DNA of 64,000 nt from positions 62,001-126,000 of the forward strand of contig NZ_JAEQNA010000003.1 in NCBI RefSeq assembly GCF_016722895.1, given 5' to 3'. Positions within the stretch are counted from its first letter, which is position 1, and every line of letters starts with the position of its first letter. This DNA is from Ramlibacter aurantiacus. GTDB taxonomy: Bacteria; Pseudomonadota; Gammaproteobacteria; Burkholderiales; Burkholderiaceae_C. The notes beneath the pieces are model-generated. The model did no database searches and had not been told where the DNA came from. It was given only the letters and a program-made list of their open reading frames with translations. Of the stretch, positions 1 through 8,245 are shown piece after piece. Made by a program: the position numbers and the translations under genes.

Positions 1-420
1 GCCGATGGCGGTGGCGGGGCTGGGCGCATCCCACAGCACCTCGACGTCGTGCCACAGGCCGGTCCACAGCAGCTCGGCCACCTGTTCGAACCGCGCGCCT
101 TCACGGGCCAGTGACACGGCGAGCCGGCCGCGGTAGCTCGGCCCCTGCGGGGTGATCTCGGTGATGCCGGTGAGCACCACCGGATGGCCGAGGTCGAGCA
201 GCGTGGCGGCCACGGCCTCTGGCGTGGAGTTGGCGCGCGAGCGCAGGCGCACCCGCTCGAGGTCTTCACGCGCATAGCGGCGCGAGCGTGAACTTTCGTC
301 GGGGATGCTGCGCACGAGGCCACGGCTGACGTAGGCGTACAGCGTCTGCGGCTTGACCCCCAGCAGCTCGACCGCTTCAGCGGTGGTGAGGTAGTCCTTG
401 CGTGGATCCGGCTTACCCAT
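1..420 (-). CDS. HTH-citrate synthase fusion protein (partial, C-terminus off the left edge)
   Basis: The reverse strand is open from an ATG at 420 to the window edge (140 codons). Residues about 9-60 read as an excisionase/MerR-like winged helix-turn-helix (DYLTTAEAVELLGVKPQTLY followed by a YVSRGLVRS segment). From about residue 85 the protein matches the N-terminus of citrate synthase (ITEITPQGPSYRGRLAVSLA, then FEQVAELLWTG). Proteins of this layout are usually annotated only as citrate synthase family protein. The catalytic part lies outside the window, so enzyme activity cannot be judged. It is divergent from the Bug/TPP/cupin operon, with two palindromes between them. I infer that it may be a regulator with a citrate-synthase fold as its sensor, but a citrate or 2-methylcitrate synthase with a DNA-binding tail is also possible. 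Confidence 0.8.
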   Translation of the reverse strand, partial: MGKPDPRKDYLTTAEAVELLGVKPQTLYAYVSRGLVRSIPDESSRSRRYAREDLERVRLRSRANSTPEAVAATLLDLGHPVVLTGITEITPQGPSYRGRLAVSLAREGARFEQVAELLWTGLWHDVEVLWDAPSPATAIG

Positions 421-432
421 CGGTCGGCGGTG

Positions 433-459
433 TTGATTGGCTAATCAAGATTGATCAAT
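433..459. promoter_or_regulatory. Two stacked AT-rich palindromes, candidate operator
   Basis: TTGATT (433-438) and AATCAA (443-448) form a perfect inverted repeat around GGCT. ATTGATCAAT (450-459) is a perfect 10-base palindrome directly after it. The patch is strikingly AT-rich in very GC-rich DNA and lies between the start of the HTH-citrate synthase gene (420) and the Bug receptor gene (518). A dimeric regulator binding here could control both directions; the HTH protein next to it is the obvious candidate. Binding is inferred. Confidence 0.5.
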
Positions 460-517
460 TCTAGGAGGCTGCTTAGGATCACCCGTCCAAAACGAACCCC
501 GCATCCGGAGACATCCA

Positions 518-1516
518 ATGAAGAGTTCCACCGTCATGCAGCGCCGCCGCGTGCTGCAGGGCCTCGCCGCCCTGGCCGCCGCGCCGTCCCTCCTCCATGC
601 GCAGGGAAGCGCGCCACCCTACCCGCAGAAGACCGTGCGGATCGTCGTTCCCTACACCACCGGTGGCAGCAACGACGTGATCGCCCGCGTGGTGGGCCAG
701 AAGCTGCAGGACGCCTGGGGCCAGCCCGTGGTCGTGGAGAACAAGCCGGGCGCGGCCGGCAACATCGGCGCCGGCGAGGTGGCGCGGGCCCCAGGCGACG
801 GCTACACGCTGCTGCTGACCAACATCAACATCACCTCGATGAACCCGGCGCTGATCCCGCGCATGCCCTTCGATCCGCAGAAGGACTTCGCGCCGATCAG
901 CCTGCTGGGCACCACCTCGATGGTGCTGGTGGTGCACCCCAGCGTGCCGGTGCAGAACACGGCCGAACTGATCAAGTACCTGCGCGAGCGGCCCGGCAAG
1001 CTGAGCTATGCGTCCAGCGGCAACGGCAGCCCGCAGCACATGTCGGCGGAAATGTTCAAGTCCATGACCGGCACGCGCGTCGTCCACATTCCCTACCGGG
1101 GCGCCGCGCCGGCGGTGACCGACGTGGTGGGTGGCCAGGTGGAGATGACCTTCGGCGTGATCAACCAGCTGCTGCCGCACATCCGCGCCGGTCGGGTCAA
1201 GCCCATCGCCGTCACCAGCAGCAAGCGCCTGCCCAGCGTGCCCGAGCTGCCCACGCTGGACGAGTCGGGCGTCAAGGGCTACGAGAGCGAGATCTGGCTG
1301 GGCCTGGCCGCGCCGGCCGGCACGCCCGCGCCCATCATCGACAAGATCAACCAGGAGGTGCGCAAGATCATGGCCGAGCCCGAGATCGTCAGCCGCCTGG
1401 GCGGGCAGGGCATCGACGTGCTGGTCAGCACGCCCGAGCAGATGCGCCAGCGCGCCGACCAAGACCTCAAGCGCTGGTCGCAGATCATCAAGAGCGCCGG
1501 CATCCAGAGCCAATGA
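518..1516 (+). CDS. Bug-family tripartite tricarboxylate transporter substrate-binding protein
   Basis: This 332-residue protein is a periplasmic receptor of the Bug (TctC-like) family, which binds organic acids for TTT-type transporters or for sensing. It opens with an Arg-rich, Tat-like signal (QRRRVLQGLAALAAA, residues about 8-22) and a likely cleavage site near HAQG. The mature start, PQKTVRIVVPYTTGGSNDVI, and the later VENKPGAAGNIGAGEVA segment are characteristic of the family. The ATG follows GGAGAC. It is the first gene of an apparent operon with a TPP enzyme 17 bases downstream and a cupin. No TctA/TctB membrane genes are present, which is common for Bug proteins. The ligand cannot be told from sequence; by context it could be the 2-oxo acid or related carboxylate handled by the TPP enzyme. 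Confidence 0.9.
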   Translation: MKSSTVMQRRRVLQGLAALAAAPSLLHAQGSAPPYPQKTVRIVVPYTTGGSNDVIARVVGQKLQDAWGQPVVVENKPGAAGNIGAGEVARAPGDGYTLLLTNINITSMNPALIPRMPFDPQKDFAPISLLGTTSMVLVVHPSVPVQNTAELIKYLRERPGKLSYASSGNGSPQHMSAEMFKSMTGTRVVHIPYRGAAPAVTDVVGGQVEMTFGVINQLLPHIRAGRVKPIAVTSSKRLPSVPELPTLDESGVKGYESEIWLGLAAPAGTPAPIIDKINQEVRKIMAEPEIVSRLGGQGIDVLVSTPEQMRQRADQDLKRWSQIIKSAGIQSQ

Positions 1517-1533
1517 CGAGGAAGTAGAAAGCA

Positions 1534-3369
1534 GTGACCGCAGTAAAGAACGACTTGCCAGGGGAGTCCCGCGCCGCCGTGACGGTGCCGCGCCGCGACG
1601 TGCCGGTGCCTTCGACGGACGGCTCGGCCTGGGGCAGCGACGCCATCGCCGACATGCTGCGCGGCCTGGACATTCCCTACGTGCTGCTCAACCCCGGGGC
1701 CAGCTTCCGCGGCCTGCACGACAGCCTGGTCAACCACCTGGGCAACCGCGATCCGCAGATGCTGCTGGTGCTGCACGAGGAGCACGCCGTGGCCATCGCG
1801 CACGGCTATGCCAAGGTGACCGGCAAGCCGCTGGCCGCCATCCTGCACAGCAACGTGGGGCTGATGCACGGCTCCATGGCCATATACGACGCCTGGGCCG
1901 ACCGCGCGCCGGTGCTGGTCTTCGGCGCCACGGGCCCGGTCGATTCGGCGCAGCGCCGGCCCTGGATCGACTGGCTGCACACGGCCGCCGACCAGGCCGC
2001 GCTGGTGCGCCACTTCGTCAAGTGGGACGCGCAGGTGACCTCGGTGGCCGGCGCGCAAGAGGCCATGCTGCGCGCCAACCGCATCGCCAATACGGCGCCG
2101 CGCGGGCCGGTGTACGTGTGCTTCGACGCGGCCATGCAGGAGATGCGGCTGGACGCGCCCGCCGCGCTGCCCGATTTCGCCCGCTACGCGCCGCCACAGC
2201 CGGTGCATCCGGCCGCGCCGGACGTCGAGCGGCTGGCCAGCTGGCTGCGCGAGTCCCGGCGGCCGGTGATCCTGGCCGGCCGGGTCGACCGGTCGATGCA
2301 GGGCTGGAACGAGCGCATCGCGCTGGCCGAGCGCTTCGGTGCCCGCGTCATCACCGACCTGAAGGCGGCTGCGGCTTTCCCGACCCGACACCCGCTGCAT
2401 GGTGGGCCGGCCTCGATGTTCCTGTCGCCCGAGAACGTGAAGCTGCTGGCCGACGCCGACCTGGTGCTGAGCCTGGACTGGATCGACCTGGCCGGCACCT
2501 TGCGCCAGGCCTGGGACGACCGGCCGGTGGCCAGCCGGGTGGTGCAGGTCTCGGTCGACCACCACCTGCACAACGGCTACAGCATGGACCACCAGGGCCT
2601 GCCGCCGGCCGACCTGTTCCTGGCCTGCGAGCCGGAGCCGCTGGTCGCGGCGCTGCTGCAGGCCACGCGCGATGAGGCGGCCCGATGGTCGTCGGCCTCG
2701 GCCGCTGCCGCGCCCGGGCGCGATCGTGGCGCCGCGCCGGACGACGACGGCCCGCTGACGGTGGGCTCGCTCGCCCGCGTCGTGCGCGAAGAGACCGTCG
2801 ACGATCCCGTCACGCTGATGCGCCTGCCCCTGAGCTGGTCGGGCGAGATGTGGGACTTCGAGGAGCCACTGGACTACCTGGGCTTCGACGGCGGCGGCGG
2901 CATCGGATCGGGCCCGGGCATGGTGGTGGGCTCGGCGCTCGCGCTCCAGGGCTCGGGGCGGCTGCCGGTGGCGATGATCGGCGACGGCGACTTCCTGATG
3001 GGCGTCACGGCCTTCTGGACGGCGGCCAACGCGCGCATTCCGCTGCTCACGCTGGTGGTCAACAACCGGTCGTTCTTCAATGACGAACTGCACCAGGAGC
3101 GCGTGGCGCGCCAGCGCAGCCGGCCGGTGGAGAACCGCTGGATCGGCCAGCGCATCGACGACCCGGCACCCGACCTGGCCATGATGGCGCGGGCCCAGGG
3201 CCTGGCCGGCTTCGGACCGGTGGAGAGCGCGAAGGCGCTGCGCGCCACCCTGCGCGAAGCCATTGCCTGCGTGAAGCAAGGGCAGGGCGTGGTGGTGGAC
3301 GTGCGGGTGCAACCGGGCTATGCACCCTCGATGGTCCAGGGCATGACCCGATCCCACACCGGAGATTGA
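1534..3369 (+). CDS. Thiamine pyrophosphate-dependent enzyme (acetolactate synthase/decarboxylase-like)
   Basis: This 611-residue cytoplasmic enzyme belongs to the three-domain TPP family of acetolactate synthase, benzoylformate decarboxylase and related 2-oxo acid decarboxylases or lyases. The PYR domain is N-terminal, with the cofactor-activating Glu near residue 82 in HEEHAVAIAHGYA. The central domain (about 220-370) is of the transhydrogenase-like type. The C-terminal domain carries the Mg-TPP motif, with GDG near 483-485 and Asn near 510. The GTG start lies shortly after a GAGGAAG Shine-Dalgarno-like run. The stop is one base ahead of the cupin ATG, so the two are probably translated together. 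The linker near residues 385-405 is Ala/Asp-rich. The substrate is not recognisable. The Bug receptor upstream suggests catabolism of an imported carboxylate rather than branched-chain amino acid synthesis. Confidence 0.85.
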   Translation: MTAVKNDLPGESRAAVTVPRRDVPVPSTDGSAWGSDAIADMLRGLDIPYVLLNPGASFRGLHDSLVNHLGNRDPQMLLVLHEEHAVAIAHGYAKVTGKPLAAILHSNVGLMHGSMAIYDAWADRAPVLVFGATGPVDSAQRRPWIDWLHTAADQAALVRHFVKWDAQVTSVAGAQEAMLRANRIANTAPRGPVYVCFDAAMQEMRLDAPAALPDFARYAPPQPVHPAAPDVERLASWLRESRRPVILAGRVDRSMQGWNERIALAERFGARVITDLKAAAAFPTRHPLHGGPASMFLSPENVKLLADADLVLSLDWIDLAGTLRQAWDDRPVASRVVQVSVDHHLHNGYSMDHQGLPPADLFLACEPEPLVAALLQATRDEAARWSSASAAAAPGRDRGAAPDDDGPLTVGSLARVVREETVDDPVTLMRLPLSWSGEMWDFEEPLDYLGFDGGGGIGSGPGMVVGSALALQGSGRLPVAMIGDGDFLMGVTAFWTAANARIPLLTLVVNNRSFFNDELHQERVARQRSRPVENRWIGQRIDDPAPDLAMMARAQGLAGFGPVESAKALRATLREAIACVKQGQGVVVDVRVQPGYAPSMVQGMTRSHTGD

Positions 3370-3370
3370 G

Positions 3371-3895
3371 ATGAGCACGAGCACCCACGAGCGCAGCTTC
3401 GCCCCCATTGCCAACAGCGCCGACGAGTGGCGCGCCGAGATGGAGCGCATGGCGCAGTCGGCGCTGCCCAGCTTCTTCCATGTGCGGGCGAAGCTGCCCA
3501 GGCAAGGGCGTACCAACCAGGTGCTGGGCGCCACGCGGCACATGAACGTGGTGCTCAAGACCTATGCCAGCGGCGGCGAGAACGAACTCCACGCCCACTC
3601 GAACGAGGACCACGTCTTCATCGTGATGCAGGGCGGCGCCGTGTTCCACGGCCCGCGCGGCGAGACGCGCGAGGTGGGCAGGAACGACTGCGTGCTGCTG
3701 CCCGCCAACGCCTACTACTGGTTCCAGGCCAAGGAAGATGGCGAGCCGCTGGTCATGCTGCGCATCGGCGCCGCCATCGACCCCGACAGCGATGTGCTGG
3801 CGCGCGTCGACGCCGAAGGCAAGCCCTTCGACGGCTACTCCGAGAAGAACAAGGAAGTGCCGTACGTGCTCGACGAGGAGCGGGTCTTCGAGTAG
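3371..3895 (+). CDS. Cupin-domain protein
   Basis: This 174-residue protein has a single cupin barrel in its middle. The first cupin motif supplies the metal ligands in HAHSNEDHVFIV (about residues 75-86), and the second motif is seen around LLPANAYYWF. Such proteins are metal-dependent dioxygenases, isomerases, or small-molecule binding partners of catabolic enzymes. It begins one base after the TPP-enzyme stop and so is tightly coupled to it. I infer a role in the same pathway, either in a further step or in handling the product. It ends four bases before the stop of the convergent kinase gene. The exact reaction is unknown. Confidence 0.8.
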   Translation: MSTSTHERSFAPIANSADEWRAEMERMAQSALPSFFHVRAKLPRQGRTNQVLGATRHMNVVLKTYASGGENELHAHSNEDHVFIVMQGGAVFHGPRGETREVGRNDCVLLPANAYYWFQAKEDGEPLVMLRIGAAIDPDSDVLARVDAEGKPFDGYSEKNKEVPYVLDEERVFE

Positions 3896-3899
3896 GGCT

Positions 3900-4925
3900 T
3901 CAGCACCTGGCGGCGCGCGGCCAGGCGTGGGGCGGGTTCGTCGCGCCCGCCACGTCCGCGGCCCGGCGGATCACGCGTTGCCACTCGTCGAGTGCGCGCT
4001 GCGACGACTTGCGGTCTCGTGCGCTGCTCGCCGGATCCCCGAGCACCGCGAGGTGGTAGCGGATCGCACCGGCCAGGCCGTTGCTGGCCGAGGCGATCCA
4101 GTAGTTCGCGCGCCAGGCGGCATCGAGCGGCATGGCCGGGCGGGTGGAACGAAGGTAGGCGGCCACCAGCGAATCGTGCCGCCGCCGCGCCTCCGGCTCC
4201 CAGCAACCCAGCGAGTGCAGCCACGAGGCGACGTCCTCCAGGGGTGATCCCACGCGGGAGGCGGCCCAGTCGATCAGGACCACGCGTCCAGGCCCCTCGC
4301 CCGCGCGCAGGAGCACGTTGCCGGGGTGAACGTCGCCGTGGATCAGCGTGGTGCCCGCCGCCAGCAGCCGCTCGCGCAGGCGGGGCAGGGCGGCCACCAC
4401 GCGCTTGAGTTCGCCGAGGTGGCGCCATGGCGCGTCGCCGCCGTACCGCACCACCGTGGCCAGGCGCAGGGTGTCCTCGGCCGAGCGGCGCAGCGACTGT
4501 TCGTAGTCCCACGGAGGCAGTCCGGCGGCGGCGGCGCGGGCCCGGTGCACGCGCGCGAGCGCCTGGCACACGGCCCCTGCCGCCGCCGTGTCGCGCCAGG
4601 GCCAGGCCGAGGCGACACGGACATGTTCCAGGCACAGGTAGGCGGCCTCCGGCGTATCCCTGCGCGCCAGCACGCGCGCGGCGGGTGGATCGCTCAAGGT
4701 GCGCCACAGCAGGCCGTAGACATCGGCCTCGCGGCGCTGGGTCCCCAGCAGCTGCTTGACCACGATGTGGCGGGGCAGCCCTCGCGTGAGCGGCCCTTGC
4801 GACCTGATCCGGACGTGGGCCACCGCCGACTCCAGTCCGCCGCGCAGGGGCCGGGCTTCGATGCAGGCAGCGGGTGCGAACGGCAGGCATTGCTGCGCGA
4901 CGAGGGATGCGATGCGTGGTTCCAT
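3900..4925 (-). CDS. Aminoglycoside phosphotransferase-family kinase
   Basis: This 341-residue protein has the APH/choline-kinase fold. It has a candidate nucleotide-binding Lys (K57 in HIVVKQLL), the Brenner motif LIHGDVHPGNVLL (H196, D198, N203) and the metal-binding Asp in VLIDWAAS (D219). The family phosphorylates hydroxyl groups of small molecules such as aminoglycosides, homoserine, choline or fructosamine; the substrate here cannot be assigned. The reading frame stays open for another 57 codons upstream, but that stretch has no family similarity and would overlap the promoter of the divergent chrA. I therefore chose the ATG at 4925, just ahead of the conserved body. There is no reason to call it an antibiotic resistance gene. 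Confidence 0.8.
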   Translation of the reverse strand: MEPRIASLVAQQCLPFAPAACIEARPLRGGLESAVAHVRIRSQGPLTRGLPRHIVVKQLLGTQRREADVYGLLWRTLSDPPAARVLARRDTPEAAYLCLEHVRVASAWPWRDTAAAGAVCQALARVHRARAAAAGLPPWDYEQSLRRSAEDTLRLATVVRYGGDAPWRHLGELKRVVAALPRLRERLLAAGTTLIHGDVHPGNVLLRAGEGPGRVVLIDWAASRVGSPLEDVASWLHSLGCWEPEARRRHDSLVAAYLRSTRPAMPLDAAWRANYWIASASNGLAGAIRYHLAVLGDPASSARDRKSSQRALDEWQRVIRRAADVAGATNPPHAWPRAARC

Positions 4926-5059
4926 CCGCGGCCATGCTAGGCAAGGTGCAAGCTGCCGTGGCTGTGCGATCGGATGTCCCCGGCATGCGGATGCCCATGC
5001 GGTAGTCTCGCGCGCGCAGAGCGGCCGGCCGGTCTCTCGCACGTCGAACGCAGCACCGA

Positions 5060-6280
5060 ATGACCCGCCCGTCCTCCCCACCCGCGCCGCAGCCACTGCA
5101 GGTCCAAGGTCGTCCCCTCGAAGTGCTCGCCGCCTTCCTGAAACTGGGCCTCACCTCGTTCGGCGGCCCCGTGGCGCACCTCGGTTACTTCCACGCCGAG
5201 TTCGTGCAGCGGCGGCGCTGGCTCGACGAGCGCAGCTATGCGGACCTGGTGGCACTGTGCCAGTTCCTGCCGGGGCCGGCGAGCAGCCAGGTCGGCATCG
5301 CCCTGGGCCTGCAGCGGGCGGGCTGGCGGGGGGCGCTGCTGGCGTGGCTCGGGTTCACGCTGCCTTCGGCGCTGGCGTTGATCGCCTTCGCCTACGGCAT
5401 CGCGACCTACGGCCAGCTGGCCGAGTCGGGTGCGGTTCACGGCCTGAAGGTGGTGGCGGTGGCGGTGGTCGCGCAGGCGGTCTGGGGCATGGCGCGGTCG
5501 CTGTGTCCCGACCGGCCGCGCGCCGGGCTGGCGATCGGCGCGGCCCTGCTGACGCTGGTGCTGCCCTCGGCCATCGGGCAGGTCGGCGCGATCGTGGCCA
5601 GCGGACTGGTGGGCTGGTGGATGCTGCAGCTGCCGCACCCGAATCCGGTGCCGCATGTCGGCTGGGGCGTATCCCGCCGCGCAGGTATCGCCGCGCTGGG
5701 GGTCTTCGCGCTGCTGCTGTTGGGGCTGCCCCTCGTCGTCCTGGCGACCGGCTCGACGGTGTGGGCGCTGGTCGAGGGCTTCTATCGTGCCGGGGCGCTG
5801 GTGTTCGGCGGCGGGCATGTGGTGCTGCCCCTGCTGCAGTCGGCAGTGGTGCCGGTGGGCGCGGTCGGCAACTCGGAGTTCCTGGCGGGCTACGGCGCGG
5901 CCCAGGCGGTGCCGGGGCCGCTGTTCACGTTCGCGGCGTACCTCGGCGCGGTGATGAAGGGCCCCCTGTCGGGCTGGACGGGCGGAGGGGTGTTCGTGCT
6001 CGTGATCTTCGTGCCCGCCTTCCTGCTGGTGGTGGGGGCGCTCCCGTTCTGGGACAGCCTGCGCCAACGCGATGCGGTGCGCTCGGCGATGGCGGGCGTC
6101 AATGCCGGTGTGGTGGGGATCCTGCTCTCCGCGCTGTACGACCCGGTGTGGACCAGCGCCATCCTGCGGCCGGCCGACTTCGGCCTGGCGCTGGCGGCGT
6201 TCGGGCTGCTGGTGGTGGCGCGGGTGTCGCCCGTGTGGGTGGTGATGCTGGGGGCAGGGGCGGGGTGGTTGCTCGCCTGA
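5060..6280 (+). CDS. chrA: Chromate efflux transporter ChrA
   Basis: This 406-residue integral membrane protein is a long-chain CHR-family transporter, which exports chromate. The two homologous halves are visible. The first has the signature FLKLGLTSFGGPVAHLGYF (about residues 27-45) followed by FLPGPASSQ. The second has the matching FYRAGALVFGGGHVVLPLL near residue 250 and a second PGPLFTFA. About ten hydrophobic helices alternate through the protein. It stands alone, divergent from the kinase gene, with no chrB regulator beside it in this window. Some CHR proteins may act on sulfate or other oxyanions, so the substrate rests on family membership. Confidence 0.9.
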   Translation: MTRPSSPPAPQPLQVQGRPLEVLAAFLKLGLTSFGGPVAHLGYFHAEFVQRRRWLDERSYADLVALCQFLPGPASSQVGIALGLQRAGWRGALLAWLGFTLPSALALIAFAYGIATYGQLAESGAVHGLKVVAVAVVAQAVWGMARSLCPDRPRAGLAIGAALLTLVLPSAIGQVGAIVASGLVGWWMLQLPHPNPVPHVGWGVSRRAGIAALGVFALLLLGLPLVVLATGSTVWALVEGFYRAGALVFGGGHVVLPLLQSAVVPVGAVGNSEFLAGYGAAQAVPGPLFTFAAYLGAVMKGPLSGWTGGGVFVLVIFVPAFLLVVGALPFWDSLRQRDAVRSAMAGVNAGVVGILLSALYDPVWTSAILRPADFGLALAAFGLLVVARVSPVWVVMLGAGAGWLLA

Positions 6281-6402
6281 CGTGGCTTTGCCAGGCGCTG
6301 CCGCTGCCGACACGCGATCGATGCGCCGTCCGACAGCACGCCGGCAAACCTCTCGGTGTGATCGTGCTTGATCGGCATCGGTGCCGAGTGACAGGTGTCG
6401 CC

Positions 6403-6816
6403 ATGAGAGTTCGTGTCTGGTTGATGGCCGCGGTGGTCGGGCTGGGCGGGAGTGTGCTGGCCCAGGACCGCGATGTCGCGCGCACGCCCGAGCGCTCCGA
6501 ACGGGCGGTCGAACGGCACCGCGTCGAGGATGCGGCAGCCCGGCGGGAAGGTGGCGGAGTGGTGGACGCCACCCGCAGTGGCGTCCAGCGCGCCTGGGAT
6601 GCCACGCGAAGCGCGGCCCATCGCGGCGCCGAGGCGCTGCGCCGCACGGGCAAGGCCATCGAGCGCCGGTTGCCGGGCACGCATGAAGAGGCGGCCGAGG
6701 CGGACCGGGGCGCTACGCGCACCATGGGCGGCGCCCCGGCCGATCGCGGCGACGAACGCAGCAGCCGCATGGACGAGGCGTACGGCAACTGGAAGCGCCA
6801 GCAGGAATCGCGCTGA
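6403..6816 (+). CDS. Small secreted Arg/Ala-rich protein of unknown function
   Basis: This 137-residue product begins with a clear signal peptide (MRVRVWLMAAVVGLGGSVLA, then QD). The mature part is highly charged, rich in Arg, Ala and Glu, and predicted helical, with repeating pieces such as DATRSGVQRAWDATRSAAHR. I do not recognise a family. The open frame extends far upstream on this strand but overlaps chrA, so the ATG at 6403, directly before the signal peptide, is the supported start. It is probably periplasmic. The base composition resembles its neighbours, and there is no obvious operon partner. Confidence 0.6.
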   Translation: MRVRVWLMAAVVGLGGSVLAQDRDVARTPERSERAVERHRVEDAAARREGGGVVDATRSGVQRAWDATRSAAHRGAEALRRTGKAIERRLPGTHEEAAEADRGATRTMGGAPADRGDERSSRMDEAYGNWKRQQESR

Positions 6817-6850
6817 AGCCGCAGACGCACGCGAAAGGGGGGCGCCGGGC

Positions 6851-7582
6851 TCACCAGCCCTTGGCGTCGATGAACCGCTTGAGCCGTTCGGCCACCACGC
6901 GGCTGCCGTCGTGGTTCAGGTGGATGTGGTCATAGCGCAGCGATCGCGGCACGACATCGTTGTCGAAGTCCGCCGCGTCCTGCCAGCGGCTGCGGTCGGC
7001 CTGCTGCACGAGGTGCGAGCGGATGTCGAGGTAGTGGGCCGGGTAGGTGGCGGCCAGCGATTCGTTCAACTCGAGGATGGTTCGGTAGTCGGCACCGCCG
7101 CGGTTCTCGCGCTCGGTGGCCTGGTTCACCACCGACATCACGATGAAACGGTCGTTGCCCGGCGAGAGCAGGGCGACCGAGGCGGCGATGTCGGCGCGGA
7201 TCTGGTCGGCCTGGGTCTGGTTGTTGTGGCCGTACCAGAACACGTTGATCCAGTCGCGGTGTCGGTTGTCGGCCCGGTGGCGGCGGAGGATGTCGCCCGA
7301 GGTTTCGCCGTTCACGCCGCCGTCGAAGACCTGGCGAGCGGGATACAGCGCAGCGAGGGTGAAGGCGACCCGCGGCGTGAGCGAGTCGCCCCAAGCCGCG
7401 ATGTGGGGGCTGCTGGGTGCCGGTGGCGCGGGCGGTGGGGCCGCGGCCGGTGCGGGATTGGCCGCCACCGGGTCCGCTCCTGCGGTCGGAGCGGACGCAG
7501 CAGGTGTCGCCGGGCCGCCACCACCCCCGCAGGCGGCTGAGAACAGGGCAGCGAGTTGGACCAGGACAGTACGGCGATGCAT
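6851..7582 (-). CDS. SGNH/GDSL-hydrolase-like lipoprotein
   Basis: This 243-residue protein has a lipoprotein signal (LAALFSAAC, modified Cys near 18), a Pro/Ala-rich linker to about residue 58, and an SGNH hydrolase domain. Block I is AAWGDSLT with the nucleophile Ser67. The Asn-containing block is WYGHNN, and the catalytic Asp/His pair sits in YDHIHLNHDG (D218, H221). SGNH enzymes are esterases, acetyl-esterases or lysophospholipases; an envelope carbohydrate or lipid ester is a reasonable substrate guess. It is divergent from the small lipoprotein gene at 7765, leaving 182 bases for the two promoters. Confidence 0.8.
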   Translation of the reverse strand: MHRRTVLVQLAALFSAACGGGGGPATPAASAPTAGADPVAANPAPAAAPPPAPPAPSSPHIAAWGDSLTPRVAFTLAALYPARQVFDGGVNGETSGDILRRHRADNRHRDWINVFWYGHNNQTQADQIRADIAASVALLSPGNDRFIVMSVVNQATERENRGGADYRTILELNESLAATYPAHYLDIRSHLVQQADRSRWQDAADFDNDVVPRSLRYDHIHLNHDGSRVVAERLKRFIDAKGW

Positions 7583-7764
7583 GGTGCTTCAGCAGCTTGG
7601 AACGACGAGCTGCATTGTTCCGGTGGCTGATGCGCGGCCCTGTCAGCCGGCGCTGCATCGCGGCGTCCGCCGCGAGGACGGATCGGACGAGGCCGGCGCC
7701 GCGCCGCCCGGGTTGGCGAGGCCGGCACAATGCTCTTCTTTTCATAACGTCGAGCCATCCGTCC

Positions 7765-8229
7765 ATGATCCCGCTTCAGCGCCTTTCAGCCTTGCTGGCC
7801 TTGTTGGCCCTTGCCTCCGCCTTGGGCGGCTGTGCCACCCGCCAGGACGTCATGCTCGCCAAGGCGCCCACCGCCCGCATCGCCACCGTCGCGCAAGCGC
7901 CCGACGAAGGCAACTCACCAGAGATGGATGGCCACCTATCGGCAGCGCTGCTGAACCAGGGCCTGCAGATCAAGGCTGCGCTTGCGGCCGGCACCCGCCA
8001 ATCGCCACAGGTCGATGCCGTGGTGTCCTATGTCGATGTCTGGCGCTGGGATGTGGTGATGTACCTGCAGTCCTTGTCAGTGCGCGTGTTCGACGCGCGC
8101 ACCGGGGACCTGCTGGCCAGCGGGCAGTGGCGCGACTCGGCCCTGCACGGCTATCGGGACGCCCGGCAGGTGATGGACCAGCTGGTCGCCGAAACCTGGT
8201 CTCGCCTGCGGCCGGCGCAGGGGCGGTAA
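7765..8229 (+). CDS. Small outer-membrane-type lipoprotein, hypothetical
   Basis: This 154-residue protein has a textbook lipoprotein signal (LLALLALASALGGC, Cys near 23). The mature part includes a conserved-looking YVDVWRWDVVMYLQSLSVRV strand pattern and an ARTGDLLASGQW turn. These resemble small conserved lipoproteins that occur widely in Burkholderiales without known function. The ATG at 7765 was chosen because the signal peptide starts there, although the frame is open further upstream. A CACAAT hexamer about 35 bases upstream could be a -10 element. It is convergent with the GGDEF-like gene, 16 bases apart. Confidence 0.65.
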   Translation: MIPLQRLSALLALLALASALGGCATRQDVMLAKAPTARIATVAQAPDEGNSPEMDGHLSAALLNQGLQIKAALAAGTRQSPQVDAVVSYVDVWRWDVVMYLQSLSVRVFDARTGDLLASGQWRDSALHGYRDARQVMDQLVAETWSRLRPAQGR

Positions 8230-8245
8230 ACCTCTTGCCGCGTTG

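Noticed and set aside
479..3558. Long reverse-strand frames opposite the Bug and TPP genes
   Set aside because: They are His/Gln/Arg-rich shadows caused by high GC, with no domain, and cross several real genes.
3900..4925. Aminoglycoside resistance gene
   Set aside because: The kinase motifs are general to the APH superfamily. There is no mobile context, and metabolic kinases are far more common.
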